Shown here piece after piece: positions 54,312 through 63,271 of a stretch of 64,000 nt of DNA. The DNA is from Nesterenkonia populi. Lineage in GTDB: Bacteria > Actinomycetota > Actinomycetes > Actinomycetales > Micrococcaceae. A model generated the notes under the pieces. It ran no database searches. It was not told where the DNA came from and saw nothing but the letters and a program-made list of their open reading frames with translations. Made by a program: the position numbers and the translations under genes. The stretch is taken from contig NZ_VOIL01000001.1 in the NCBI RefSeq assembly GCF_007994735.1, positions 1,798,001 through 1,862,000 of the forward strand, given 5' to 3'. Within the stretch, counting starts at the first letter, position 1. Every line of letters begins with the position of its first letter.

Positions 54312-54704
54312 ATGTCACAGGCATCGTCACAGCTCTACGCAGGGGTGGGTGATCACCTCCCAGCAGGCATCCCCTCTGGGCCGCTCAATGGACTTGTTGC
54401 AGACGTGCTGAGCCAGCACTCGGCCGAGCGTTGGTTCGAGGCGCTTCAGGAGGTGGAGGTTCCCTGCGCTCCGATCCTGACCATCGGCGAAGGCATTCGA
54501 TTCCCTGAGCGGCTGGGGCTCCGGCCTGTCGTCACAGCTGGTGAGGAACCGGAGGCAGTCCCCACAATCAAGCACCCCGTGCAGTTCAGCCGAACACCTG
54601 CCCGGTATACCAAGGCCCCTCCCCCGCTCGGGGCCGACAATGCGGAGATCCGCAGCTGGCTGCGTCAGCGCTGCTCCGCCGACATGACGCAGGAGGCCGC
54701 CTGA
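54312..54704 (+). pseudogene. CaiB/BaiF family CoA-transferase, C-terminal fragment
   Basis: A 130-residue open frame that matches only the C-terminal part of family III CoA-transferases: WFEALQEVEVPCAPILTIGEG, then TIKHPVQFSRTPARYTKAPPPLGADNAEIRSWL. The N-terminal Rossmann-like half with the catalytic Asp is missing; full-length members have about 400 residues. Yet it has a good ribosome-binding site (AGAGGAGAA before ATG 54312) and its stop overlaps the thioesterase start by one base (TGATG). Probably a deletion remnant still carried by the operon; it cannot be an active transferase. Confidence 0.75.
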
Positions 54705-55144
54705 TGCCCCATCATCCTCATCATCCCCCTGTCTTCACCACCTCGCTGGAGGTCCGTTGGTCTGACCAGGATGTCAACGGTCATGTGAATAACGCTCGGG
54801 TGCTCACCCTGATCGAAGAGGCCCGCATCAAAGCGGGGCACAGCTGGGTCGCGAGGGACCCTGCCCATTCCTCGCTGCCGCGAGTCGTGCGCAGCATCTC
54901 GCTGGATTTTCGGCGGCCTATTCATTACGGCCCCGAGCTCACTGCGTCGGTATGGGTATCCCGGCTGGGGAACACCTCCTTCACCGTCCAGCACGAGCTG
55001 TTTCAGGAGGAAGCACTATGCGTGGCCTCTGAGGCAGCTCTGGTTCTGCTGGACCCCGCCACAGGCAAGCCCACTCCAATGCCCGAGGCTCTGCGAGCCG
55101 CTCTGGAGAAGGCCCTCACCGATGATGCGGAAGGTTCATCATGA
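54704..55144 (+). CDS. Acyl-CoA thioesterase (4HBT hot-dog family)
   Basis: A 146-residue hot-dog-fold thioesterase. Seen: the FTTSLEVRWSDQDVNGHVNNARVLTLIEEAR motif region with the catalytic Asp of 4-hydroxybenzoyl-CoA-type thioesterases, and the SISLDFRRPIHYG strand. It would release CoA from acyl thioesters. A His-rich N-terminus (MPHHPHHPP) is odd. Overlaps its neighbours on both sides (TGATG with the CaiB fragment, ATGA with the acyl-CoA dehydrogenase). Confidence 0.9.
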   Translation: MPHHPHHPPVFTTSLEVRWSDQDVNGHVNNARVLTLIEEARIKAGHSWVARDPAHSSLPRVVRSISLDFRRPIHYGPELTASVWVSRLGNTSFTVQHELFQEEALCVASEAALVLLDPATGKPTPMPEALRAALEKALTDDAEGSS

Positions 55145-56346
55145 CATCTGTCCTGGACCACCCTGACTACTTCCGCCTCGATGAGGAACTCCCCCATGCG
55201 GAGCTGGAGCTGCGTGACAGGGTCCGACGCTTCGGCGTGGAACATGTCCTTCCCGTCATTAACGACCACTGGGAGCGGGCTGAGTTCCCGGAACCGATTC
55301 TCGCCCCCTTGGCAGAGCTCGGAATCATCGGAGGCTTCATCCCGGGGTATGGCTGCCCGGGCCTCTCCCGAAGTGCGGCAGGACTTGTCGCCCGGGAGAT
55401 GGGACGAGTCGATGGATCAGTCAATACCTTCTTGGGAGTCCACTCCAACCTCTGCATGGGCACCATCTACATGCTCGGCAATGAGGAGCAGCGTAATCGC
55501 TGGCTGCCCTCACTGGCACGCCTTGAGCTCACCGGGGCCTTTGCCCTGACCGAGCCCGCTCATGGCTCCGACTCCGTCTCCCTGGAGACCTCCGCCCGGA
55601 AGGAAGGCGACACTTGGGTCCTCAACGGTCATAAGCGCTGGATAGGGAATGGACATGCTGCCAACGTCGTCGTCATCTTTGCCCGGGATGAGGCGGACGC
55701 TCAGATCAAGGCGTTCGTCCTGGAGCGACAGCATGACGGCACCTACCCCGGGGGATATCGCCCGCACATGATCACAGGCAAGATCGGCAAGCGTTCCATC
55801 AACCAAGCCGATATCGTCATCGAGCAGCTGTACATCCCGGATGAGAACAGGCTGGCAGATTGCAACAGCTTCAAGGACGTGAACCGCGTTCTGCGAGCCA
55901 CTCGAGGCGGAGCTTCCTGGGAGGCGGTAGGCCATGGCATGGCCGCCTTCGAGATTGCCGCGGACTATGCAATGCGCCGCGAACAGTTCGGAGCACCTAT
56001 CGGGAGCTATCAGCTGATTCAGGAGAAGCTGGCGACCATGCTCTCCGACCTCACCTCGATGCAGCTGATGTGCTCCCGGATGGCTGAACTGGCTGAGACC
56101 GACCGGCTGACCGACGCCATGGCATCCCTGGTGAAGATGACGACCTCACGCAAGGCACTGGCCATGTGCAGGGAGGCCCGCGACATACTTGCCGGCAATG
56201 GGCTGCTGCTGGAGAACCATATCTCTCGGCATCTCACTGACATGGAGGTTGTCTCCACCTATGAGGGCACCGACTCCATGCAGGCGCTCATTCTGGGCCG
56301 GGACATCACGGGCATCTCCGCATTCACCCGGACTCTTCGCCGATGA
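55141..56346 (+). CDS. Acyl-CoA dehydrogenase, second copy
   Basis: A 401-residue flavoprotein paralogous to the one at 48306-49514: shared segments include VINDxWERAEFP, GAFALTEP, HGSDSV and LETSAR, GKIGKR, CNSFKD and STYEGTDSMQ. Catalytic Glu375. The two differ in the first 60 residues and around 190-200, so they may prefer different chain shapes. Starts within the thioesterase stop (ATGA). The thiolase follows after 66 bases. Confidence 0.93.
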   Translation: MTSVLDHPDYFRLDEELPHAELELRDRVRRFGVEHVLPVINDHWERAEFPEPILAPLAELGIIGGFIPGYGCPGLSRSAAGLVAREMGRVDGSVNTFLGVHSNLCMGTIYMLGNEEQRNRWLPSLARLELTGAFALTEPAHGSDSVSLETSARKEGDTWVLNGHKRWIGNGHAANVVVIFARDEADAQIKAFVLERQHDGTYPGGYRPHMITGKIGKRSINQADIVIEQLYIPDENRLADCNSFKDVNRVLRATRGGASWEAVGHGMAAFEIAADYAMRREQFGAPIGSYQLIQEKLATMLSDLTSMQLMCSRMAELAETDRLTDAMASLVKMTTSRKALAMCREARDILAGNGLLLENHISRHLTDMEVVSTYEGTDSMQALILGRDITGISAFTRTLRR

Positions 56347-56412
56347 AGAGCCGACCGTTGCACTCTCTTCCTCGACCTTGACCCGTATCCCCGAGACCCA
56401 TGGAGTTCTCTG

Positions 56413-57636
56413 ATGTCTGCAGCAGTCCATTCCGCTTCTCCCGCGGCTTTTTTGGTCGGAGGCACCCGCACCCCAACGGGCCGGTATGGCGGCTCCCTCT
56501 CTTCGGTGCGCCCTGACGACCTGGCTGCACTGGTCATCCGGCAGACGGTGGAGGATGCTGGAATCGACCCCGCGGACGTGGATGATGTGCTCGTCGGCAA
56601 TACCAACGGCGCCGGCGAGGAGAACCGCAATGTGGCCCGCATGTCATGGCTGCTGGCGGGTTTTTCCGACACCGTGCCCGGGATGACGGTCAATCGACTG
56701 TGCGCCTCGGGAATGTCGGCCGTCGCTGCTGCCTCTCAGATGGTGGTTGCCGGGGACGCGGACCTGGTGGTAGCCGGCGGCGTGGAGTCCATGTCCCGGG
56801 CGCCATGGGTGCTCGCCAAGCCGACCAGTGCCTTCGGGCGACCTGGAGAGATTGCGGACACCTCTATCGGGGCGCGGTTCATCAACCCCGAGCATCTCAA
56901 GCATGAGAAGCGCGCCTTCTCCATGCCGGAGACAGCGGAGGAGGTGGCCAAAGTGGACAGCATAAGCCGGGAGGACTCCGATGCGTTCGCCCTCAGATCT
57001 CATCAGCGGGCCCTGGCTGCCCAGGAGAACGGCAGACTTCGCCGGGAGATCATCCCGGTAGAGGTCCCCGGGAGGAAGGGGCAGATCACCGTGGTGGATA
57101 CGGATGAGGGACCCCGCCGGGACACCTCCTTGGAGGCGCTGTCCAACCTGCGACCGGTGGTCACCCGGGGGGCCGTGGTCACGGCGGGCAACGCCTCAAC
57201 CCTCAGCGACGGAGCCTCTGCGGTCTTGGTGGCATCGGAACGGGCTGTACAGAGGTTCGGGCTGGAGATACGGGCGAGGATCGTGGCTCGCGCCGACGCC
57301 GGAATCGCCCCGGAGATCATGGGGCTGGGCCCGGTGCCGGCCACAGAGAAGGTGCTCAAGCGCAGCGGATGGACGTTGGACGAGATCGGTGCCGTGGAGC
57401 TGAACGAGGCCTTCGCCTCTCAGTCGCTGGCCTGTATCGGCCGGCTAGGACTGGACCAGGATCTGGTCAATGCGGACGGCGGGGCCATCGCCCTGGGGCA
57501 CCCCCTCGGCTCCTCCGGCTGCCGGCTCATTGTTACTCTGCTGCGCCGCATGGAGGATGAAGGAGCAGATAGCGGACTCGCCACCATGTGTGTAGGCATG
57601 GGGCAGGGCACAGCCATGCTGCTCGAGAGGGTCTAG
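56413..57636 (+). CDS. Acetyl-CoA acyltransferase (thiolase), second copy
   Basis: A 407-residue thiolase. Seen: nucleophile Cys97 in [53 protein letters not shown] (His363) and CVGMGQG (Cys393). The GHPLGSSG form is the common one, in contrast to HPWG of the copy at 47066. The segment AARGxTRTPxGRYGGSL type N-terminus resembles beta-ketoadipyl-CoA and PaaJ-like thiolases, so a dicarboxylyl substrate is possible but unproved. Last gene of its operon; hairpin copy 2 follows. Confidence 0.93.
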   Translation: MSAAVHSASPAAFLVGGTRTPTGRYGGSLSSVRPDDLAALVIRQTVEDAGIDPADVDDVLVGNTNGAGEENRNVARMSWLLAGFSDTVPGMTVNRLCASGMSAVAAASQMVVAGDADLVVAGGVESMSRAPWVLAKPTSAFGRPGEIADTSIGARFINPEHLKHEKRAFSMPETAEEVAKVDSISREDSDAFALRSHQRALAAQENGRLRREIIPVEVPGRKGQITVVDTDEGPRRDTSLEALSNLRPVVTRGAVVTAGNASTLSDGASAVLVASERAVQRFGLEIRARIVARADAGIAPEIMGLGPVPATEKVLKRSGWTLDEIGAVELNEAFASQSLACIGRLGLDQDLVNADGGAIALGHPLGSSGCRLIVTLLRRMEDEGADSGLATMCVGMGQGTAMLLERV

Positions 57637-57649
57637 CAGCTCGACCCAG

Positions 57650-57702
57650 ACGACGACGGCGCCAGCTCGCACCTTCTTCATGAAGGGAGTTGGCGCCGTC
57701 GT
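57650..57702. repeat. Hairpin element copy 2 (right edge of catabolic region)
   Basis: A 12-bp stem (57653-57664 with 57691-57702) encloses GCACCTTCTTCATGAAGGG. Compared with copy 1 (40756-40807), one stem base pair is swapped G-C to C-G on both arms, while the apical sequence is kept. It lies between the convergent thiolase and catalase genes and may terminate both. Confidence 0.75.
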
Positions 57703-57739
57703 GCGTTATTCGCTGTTCAGCTGATGCGGGAGCTCATCA

Positions 57740-59425
57740 TCACTGGGACGGTGCGTCCTCGCGGGTGTACTCGAGGTCGCCCAGGCCGCCGAGGACCTGC
57801 TCAGCGGTGACCTGGTGGTTCACCACAGACGAGGTCCAGGCGCCCCACACGGTGGGGTCGAAGCCGTCGCCGTTGCTGCCCAGGTTCGCCAGACGCTTCT
57901 GCTCGTCCTCGTTGAGGTTCTGGGCGGCCAGCGGCTCGAGGTGCTTCACGTCCTCGGCGGTCTTGCCGATGAACTCGCCGACCCGCTTGCCGTAGTCGTC
58001 GTGAACCATGAACAGGTGCCACAGGAAGCGCTCCTGGACCTGCGGCGCAGCCTCCTGGATCATGCCGCCGAACTCCTTGACGAGCTCATCGCGCTCCCAG
58101 GCGTTCATGGTCACGTAGCGGCCGCGGGCGTGCAGGTAGTCGTTCGTCCGCTCCAGGTTGGCCGGGGCGAGCGTCCCGGTGATCTCCGGCGGGTTGTTCG
58201 GCTTCTTCTCAGCCTCGGTGAGTCCGCCGGTGATGGAGGGCTCATAGTTCACGTGCGGGTTCTGCTCCGGGGCGAGGTCCACGCCGTAGCTCATCAGGCC
58301 GCCGCGCTGGTTGGTGTGCACGCGGCCCTTCACTCCCTTGGGAGAGTTGACGGGCAGCTGGAGGTAGTTGGGGCCCACGCGGTAGCGCTGGGTGTCCGAG
58401 TAGCTGAAGGTGCGTCCCACCAGCATCTTGTCGTCGGAGAAGTCCAGGCCGTCCACCAGGACACCGGTCCCCATGGCGATCTGCTCGTTCTCGTTGTGGT
58501 GGTCGTCCACGTTGCGGTTCAGGGTCATGGTGCCCACGTGACGCAGCGGGAACTGGTCCTCGGGCCAGATCTTGGTGTCGTCCAGCGGGTCGAAGTCCAG
58601 CTCCGGGTGCTCGTGGTCCTCGATGATCTGCACGTAGAAGTCCCACTGCGGGTACTCGCCGCGCTCGATGGCGTCGAAGAGGTCCCGAGTGGCGTGCCCC
58701 AGGTCCTGACCCTGCACCTTCGCGGCCTCCTCGCTGCTCATGGAGGCGACGCCGGCCCTGGGCAGCCAGTGATACTTCACCAGGACGGTCTCGCCTTCGG
58801 CGTTGACCATCTTGTAGGTGTTGACGCCGAAGCCCTCCATGTGGCGGTAGGTCGCCGGGATGCCTCGGGGACTGAACAGGTGGGTCAGCATGTGCATCGA
58901 CTCAGGAGCCTGGCTCATGAAGTCGAGAATGCGGGCCGGCTCCTGGCGGAACGAGACCGGGTCCGGCTTCAGGGAGTGGATGACGTCGGGGAACTTGATG
59001 GCATCACGGATGAAGAAGACCGCGAGGTTGTTCCCCACCAGGTCCCAGTTGCCGTCCTCGGTGTAGAACTTCACTGCGAAGCCGCGCGGGTCGCGCAGCG
59101 TCTCGGCCGAGTCGCGGCCGTGGATCACAGTGGAGAAGCGGATAGCGAGGTCGGTCTTCTTGCCGGCCTCCTGGAAGAGCTTGGCACGGGTGTACTTCGA
59201 AGCGGGCTCGTCACCGATCTTGCCGGTGGCCTCGAACTCGCCGTAGGCGACGAAGCCGCGTGCGTGCACCACGCGCTCCGGGATGCGCTCGCGGTCGAAG
59301 TGGGAGATCTTCTCGAGGAAGTGGTAGTTCTCCAGAGTTGCCGGACCGCGGGATCCGACGGTTCGCATGTTCTGGTTGTGCTGGACCGGGTGGCCCTGAC
59401 GGGTGGTAAGGATCTGATCAGCCAA
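57740..59425 (-). CDS. katA: Monofunctional heme catalase
   Basis: A 561-residue clade-type catalase that breaks down H2O2. Seen: catalytic His54 in [19 protein letters not shown], the Asn of [15 protein letters not shown], and the heme-ligand tyrosine region [14 protein letters not shown]. The C-terminus is extended relative to small-subunit catalases by about 60 residues without the flavodoxin-like domain of large ones. Start is TTG 59425 with AAGGAG eight bases upstream. A 7-5-7 palindrome lies 47 bases before it. Convergent with the thiolase. It could protect against H2O2 from the nearby sugar oxidase. Confidence 0.96.
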   Translation of the reverse strand: MADQILTTRQGHPVQHNQNMRTVGSRGPATLENYHFLEKISHFDRERIPERVVHARGFVAYGEFEATGKIGDEPASKYTRAKLFQEAGKKTDLAIRFSTVIHGRDSAETLRDPRGFAVKFYTEDGNWDLVGNNLAVFFIRDAIKFPDVIHSLKPDPVSFRQEPARILDFMSQAPESMHMLTHLFSPRGIPATYRHMEGFGVNTYKMVNAEGETVLVKYHWLPRAGVASMSSEEAAKVQGQDLGHATRDLFDAIERGEYPQWDFYVQIIEDHEHPELDFDPLDDTKIWPEDQFPLRHVGTMTLNRNVDDHHNENEQIAMGTGVLVDGLDFSDDKMLVGRTFSYSDTQRYRVGPNYLQLPVNSPKGVKGRVHTNQRGGLMSYGVDLAPEQNPHVNYEPSITGGLTEAEKKPNNPPEITGTLAPANLERTNDYLHARGRYVTMNAWERDELVKEFGGMIQEAAPQVQERFLWHLFMVHDDYGKRVGEFIGKTAEDVKHLEPLAAQNLNEDEQKRLANLGSNGDGFDPTVWGAWTSSVVNHQVTAEQVLGGLGDLEYTREDAPSQ

Positions 59426-59472
59426 GGGGCTCTCCTTTCATCCTTTGGGTGGACGCCCCCAGTCTAGCCGTT

Positions 59473-59491
59473 ATTCTGAGTCATTCAGAAT
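59473..59491. promoter_or_regulatory. Palindromic operator candidate before catalase
   Basis: ATTCTGA-GTCAT-TCAGAAT, perfect seven-base arms, in the 97-base gap upstream of katA. The A/T-rich 7-x-7 form is like Fur/PerR/CatR family boxes. No Fur-family gene is in the window. Confidence 0.55.
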
Positions 59492-59521
59492 TGAGGCCGG
59501 GATGTGTCGCGCACCCCGCCA

Positions 59522-61171
59522 TCACTCCGGCATAGGGTCGGCGTCAGGCCGGTAGGCCCGCTTCCGGGCAAATTCGTGGATCTCGCCGAGCGTCTCCCGC
59601 TGCGCATCGGCCGTCGCGATCAGGTCCTCGGCGACCCCCTCGGGCACACCCAGTTCCTCGGCATAGTCAGCGATCACGAACCAGCCGTGCATCTTCGCGG
59701 TGATCGCTCCCATCATCAGCTCGGTCTCCAGGACCATCTCTGAGGGCGAGCGTTCGGTGGGCGCGGTGCCGAAGGGCTTGAGGCGGGCAAGCTTCTCCCC
59801 CGCCGCGGCTGCCTGCTCCATCAGGGTCGGCTCGGAGAAGCCCTGGCGTTCGATGAGGGCCTCCAGCCATGCCCGCTCACCTGCGATGCTCTCCGCCACG
59901 GCGGCCAGCTGCGGGTATGCGGGGGTGTCCTGGTAGCCCTCCGTCATGGCGGTGATGCGCTCCAGCCCGGCGGTGGCCCCGGTGAGGTGGTCCTTGAGGT
60001 ACTGGCGCAGAAGAGCAACATCGACCCTCTCCGGGTCCAGCCGGTGTCCGGCGCCGGGCAGGGGGTGCTTGATGAGGGAGGCATCCGCCTGGGTCTTAGC
60101 GCGCAGGGGGCCCGAGGGCGCCCCGTTGCCTCGGGACATGCCGTCGATCAGCTCCTCCAAGGCCTCCAGGCCGGTCATGCTCGGCTTCCAGCCGAGCTCT
60201 TTGCGCGCCTTGTCCGTCTTCATCAGGGGAGAGTGGACGGCCATGTCCAGCCATCCCTCATCCATAGGAAGCAGGCGGCTGCGATGGGCGAGCTTGATGA
60301 GCGGCCGGATCGGGAGGCTCGGCACACGCAGTGAGCTCTTCTCCACGGCCTTGTAGCCGGCGTCGACCTTGCCCATGGCTGCCTGCTGAGCAGGATCTGT
60401 GTTGGAGAGGGACGAGGCGATCGCCTCCCCGTCGAGGATGTCGTCGGCTGCGATGTTGTACGCCCCGTGAGCGCCGCGCATCGCAGCCTCGGCGAAGGCG
60501 ACGGCGGCGTCCTTCGCATGCACCGCCTGGGTCCGGACGCCTGCGGGCATCGGCAGCCGCGGCGGGCGGAACGAGCCGAGCAGATTGTTCGGCAGCAGCT
60601 TGCCGGGAAAGTACCTCTGGATCTCCGAGGCTGCTGCTCCCTGGAAGATCAGTGCCGGCCGGATGCGGGCCAGGGTGATGTCGCTGTGCTCGGCCTCGAA
60701 CTCGTCGAGCACCCGCTCCTGAGCGGCCTTGTCCACGCTGTAGTGCGCGGAGTCGATGCCTTCGGTCGGCCACGTCTCGTCGCGGGGCTCGTCGTCGTCC
60801 ACCGGCGAGTAGGCCCCCACGGAGGAGGCCACGGCAATGTGCTTCACTCCAGCCTTCGCCGCGGCATCCAGCACATGCCGCGTACCGTCCACGTTCACCC
60901 GACGCAGCAGCTCCCGCTGGGTGTTGGGCTGGATGAGCCAGGCCAGGTGGATCACGGCGTCGACGCCGCTGAGCGCTTCCGTGAGCTTGTCCACCGACTC
61001 CTCCCACTGGATGTCGATGCTGGCCCAGTCCGCCTGGCGGTAAGGGTCGACGTCCGTGTTGGGCACACGGCGGGCGATCCCGAGAACGCTCTCGGCCTCC
61101 TCACGCCCGGCAAGCTCGTGCAGGACCGCTGTCCCTAGGTTTCCGCTGGCTCCGACGACGGCGATGCGCAT
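59522..61171 (-). CDS. NAD-dependent epimerase/dehydratase fused to a ferritin-like C-terminal domain
   Basis: A 549-residue two-part protein. N-terminal (1 to about 345): extended SDR with VVGASGNLGTAVLHEL nucleotide-binding motif, GVDAVIHLAWLIQPN, and a YSVDK catalytic motif. C-terminal (about 383-549): four-helix, Glu/His-bearing region (VALLRQYLKDHLTGATAGLERI, AESIAGERAWLEALIERQ, AKMHGWFVIADYAEELG) that resembles ferritin-like helical bundles; no clear ExxH pair is intact in every helix, so metal binding is uncertain. AGGAGG lies 12 bases before the ATG. Substrate unknown. Confidence 0.8.
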   Translation of the reverse strand: MRIAVVGASGNLGTAVLHELAGREEAESVLGIARRVPNTDVDPYRQADWASIDIQWEESVDKLTEALSGVDAVIHLAWLIQPNTQRELLRRVNVDGTRHVLDAAAKAGVKHIAVASSVGAYSPVDDDEPRDETWPTEGIDSAHYSVDKAAQERVLDEFEAEHSDITLARIRPALIFQGAAASEIQRYFPGKLLPNNLLGSFRPPRLPMPAGVRTQAVHAKDAAVAFAEAAMRGAHGAYNIAADDILDGEAIASSLSNTDPAQQAAMGKVDAGYKAVEKSSLRVPSLPIRPLIKLAHRSRLLPMDEGWLDMAVHSPLMKTDKARKELGWKPSMTGLEALEELIDGMSRGNGAPSGPLRAKTQADASLIKHPLPGAGHRLDPERVDVALLRQYLKDHLTGATAGLERITAMTEGYQDTPAYPQLAAVAESIAGERAWLEALIERQGFSEPTLMEQAAAAGEKLARLKPFGTAPTERSPSEMVLETELMMGAITAKMHGWFVIADYAEELGVPEGVAEDLIATADAQRETLGEIHEFARKRAYRPDADPMPE

Positions 61172-61317
61172 GGCTCCGATTCCTCCTGCAACTGCATGAT
61201 GACCTCAGGTTTCCTGTCCACCACACCACCCGACCCTGGACTTCAGGTGGACGTCAGCTGATTCCGCAGTGAGGCGGTGCGACGGCGTGCCTGAGCCGTC
61301 GGAGGCGCCCACCTGCC

Positions 61318-61323
61318 TAGCCT
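61318..61323 (+). promoter_or_regulatory. -10 box of leaderless DUF3000 gene
   Basis: TAGCCT ends six bases before GTG 61330. Confidence 0.5.
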
Positions 61324-61329
61324 GGGCAC

Positions 61330-62022
61330 GTGAGTGTTTTCGGGCCCGCCGCTGAGGCTGCCGCCCGCCGGGTGTCCGCCGCGGCCGGTCGCGCCTCAGA
61401 CGCCCCTGCGGCAGAGCGCCTGCCCGGCAGCTTCCTCTCCGCCCTGCATCAGCTGCGCAGCGCCCGACCGCGGGCCGAGGCCCTGGTGGAGGAGGTTCCT
61501 GCGCCGGTGAAGCTCGCTCCCTACGCCGTGGCTCTGCGCGCAGAGGTCCTCAACGCGGCGCCTGACCCGGGCAGCTCCGCTCCCCGCCTGCGGCCGGTCA
61601 ACAATGACGAGGAGACCCTGGCCGTGGGCCGGTTCATCCTCCTGCACGATCCTGCGGGCCAGGAGTCCTGGGGCGGGACCTTCCGAGTGGTCATCTACAT
61701 CCGGGCGGAGCTGGAGCCGGAGATGGGCAACGACCCGCTGCTGGCTGAGGTCGCCTGGACCTGGCTGTCTGACTCCCTGGCTCAGCACGGCGTCAGGCAC
61801 AGCGCCGCGGGCGGAACAGCCACCCGGATCCTGTCCGAATCGTTCGGGTCCCTGCGTGCCCGGCAGTCCACCAACGACGTCGAGCTGCGGGCCTCCTGGA
61901 CACCGGCCGGGGAGGGCTTCGACTCCCACCTGGAGGCATGGGCTGACATGGTCTGCTCCTTCGCGGGGCTCCCCCCGCTGCCCGACGGCGTCCTGGCCAT
62001 GCCGCACATCCGGAGGAACTAA
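61330..62022 (+). CDS. DUF3000 domain-containing protein
   Basis: A 230-residue soluble protein of an actinobacterial family of unknown function, nearly always encoded directly before the RNase D-like gene, as here (seven bases apart). Seen: LHQLRSARPRAEALVEEVPAPVKLAPYAVALRAEV, GRFILLHDPAGQESWGGTFRVVIYIRAELE, and the C-terminal SFAGLPPLPDGVLAMPHIRRN, all typical of the family. Start is GTG, probably leaderless. Confidence 0.92.
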   Translation: MSVFGPAAEAAARRVSAAAGRASDAPAAERLPGSFLSALHQLRSARPRAEALVEEVPAPVKLAPYAVALRAEVLNAAPDPGSSAPRLRPVNNDEETLAVGRFILLHDPAGQESWGGTFRVVIYIRAELEPEMGNDPLLAEVAWTWLSDSLAQHGVRHSAAGGTATRILSESFGSLRARQSTNDVELRASWTPAGEGFDSHLEAWADMVCSFAGLPPLPDGVLAMPHIRRN

Positions 62023-62029
62023 GGAGAAT

Positions 62030-63271
62030 ATGCCCCAGAACGACGTGGCCCACGAGCCGCCGCTGCTGACCGAGCCGAAGGACGGGGTGCCTGCGGTGAT
62101 CAGCACTGCTCGCGGCCTCCGGCGGGCAGCTGATGGTCTGGCAGCAGGCACCGGACCCGTGGCGGTGGACGCCGAGCGGGCCTCCGGCTTCCGGTACGGG
62201 CAGCGTGCGTTCCTCGTGCAGCTCAAGCGTGAGGGCTCCGGAATCTGGCTGATCGACCCGGAGGCGTTCACCGAGCAGACTCCCCTCTCTCCCGTCCAGG
62301 AGGCGCTCGGGGACGCCGAGTGGATCCTCCACGCCTCCACCCAGGACCTCCCCTGCTTGGCTGATGCAGGAATGCACCCGCACCGGCTCTTCGACACTGA
62401 GCACGCAGCCCGGCTCGCCGGGCTGCCGAAGGTAGGCCTCGGGGCAGTGACCGAGCAGCTGCTCGGTGTGCGGCTCGCCAAGGAGCATTCCGCTGCTGAT
62501 TGGTCGAAACGTCCGCTGCCGGAGGACTGGCTTCGCTACGCAGCCCTCGACGTCGAGCTGCTGGTGGAGCTCAGGGGGAAGCTGCAGGAGCTCCTCGCCG
62601 AGCAGGGCAAGTCCGACTGGGCCGAGCAGGAGTTCGAGTACCTCCGGACCTTCAAGCCCGCCCAGCTGCCCCCTGAGGAGCGATGGCGGAAGACCACCGG
62701 GCTCAATAGGCTGAAGTCCCCGCGGAAGCTGGCCATCCTGCGCGAACTGTGGAACGCCCGGGAGTCCCTTGCTGAGAGCAAGGACATCGCACCAGGGCAC
62801 CTCCTGCCTGACTCGGCCCTGGTGGCCGCCGCGGATGCGCAGCCGCGCACCGTCCCCCAGCTGCTGGATGTCCCAGGCTTCCATGGCCGCGCGGCCAAGC
62901 GGGAGGCGCCCCGATGGCTGCGAGCGGTCCAGAACGGCGCCAAGGCCGAGGATCAGCCGGTCAAGCAGGGCAGAGGCTCGGGCGGCCCTCCCCCACCGCG
63001 AACCTGGCGGGATCGGAGCCCGGAGGCGTTCGCGCAGTTCCGCACCGCTCGGGCGCGGGTGCACCGGCATGCTGAGAGCATCAGCGTGATGCCCGAGACG
63101 CTGCTGGCGCCGGCAGTGCTGAAGCAGCTCTGCTGGAGCCCGCCGGAGTCTGTCGATCTTGAGACGGTCAGCTCCGCCATGGCGGAGCTGGGGGCGCGCC
63201 CCTGGCAGGTCGACCAGACGGCCGCGATCGTTGCCGTGGCAATGCTGGACCCTGACCCAGTGGGCGAGTGA
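62030..63271 (+). CDS. rnd: Ribonuclease D-like 3'-5' exonuclease with HRDC domain
   Basis: A 413-residue DEDDy exonuclease acting on RNA 3' ends. Seen: Exo I VAVDAERASGFRYGQ (Asp47, Glu49), Exo II STQDLPCL (Asp106), Exo III YAALDVELLVEL (Tyr170, Asp174), followed by HRDC-type helices (LKSPRKLAILRELWNARESLAESKDIAPGHLL). All four acidic ligands and the Tyr are present. ATG 62030 has AAGGAG ideally placed. The Rieske gene starts at its stop codon. Confidence 0.95.
   Translation: MPQNDVAHEPPLLTEPKDGVPAVISTARGLRRAADGLAAGTGPVAVDAERASGFRYGQRAFLVQLKREGSGIWLIDPEAFTEQTPLSPVQEALGDAEWILHASTQDLPCLADAGMHPHRLFDTEHAARLAGLPKVGLGAVTEQLLGVRLAKEHSAADWSKRPLPEDWLRYAALDVELLVELRGKLQELLAEQGKSDWAEQEFEYLRTFKPAQLPPEERWRKTTGLNRLKSPRKLAILRELWNARESLAESKDIAPGHLLPDSALVAAADAQPRTVPQLLDVPGFHGRAAKREAPRWLRAVQNGAKAEDQPVKQGRGSGGPPPPRTWRDRSPEAFAQFRTARARVHRHAESISVMPETLLAPAVLKQLCWSPPESVDLETVSSAMAELGARPWQVDQTAAIVAVAMLDPDPVGE

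Noticed and set aside
57445..57681. Minus-strand frame beginning MKKVRAGAVVVW inside hairpin copy 2, with a similar start in copy 1
   Set aside because: The similarity comes from the shared hairpin DNA; after it the two frames diverge, there is no ribosome-binding site, and the frame runs antisense into the thiolase.
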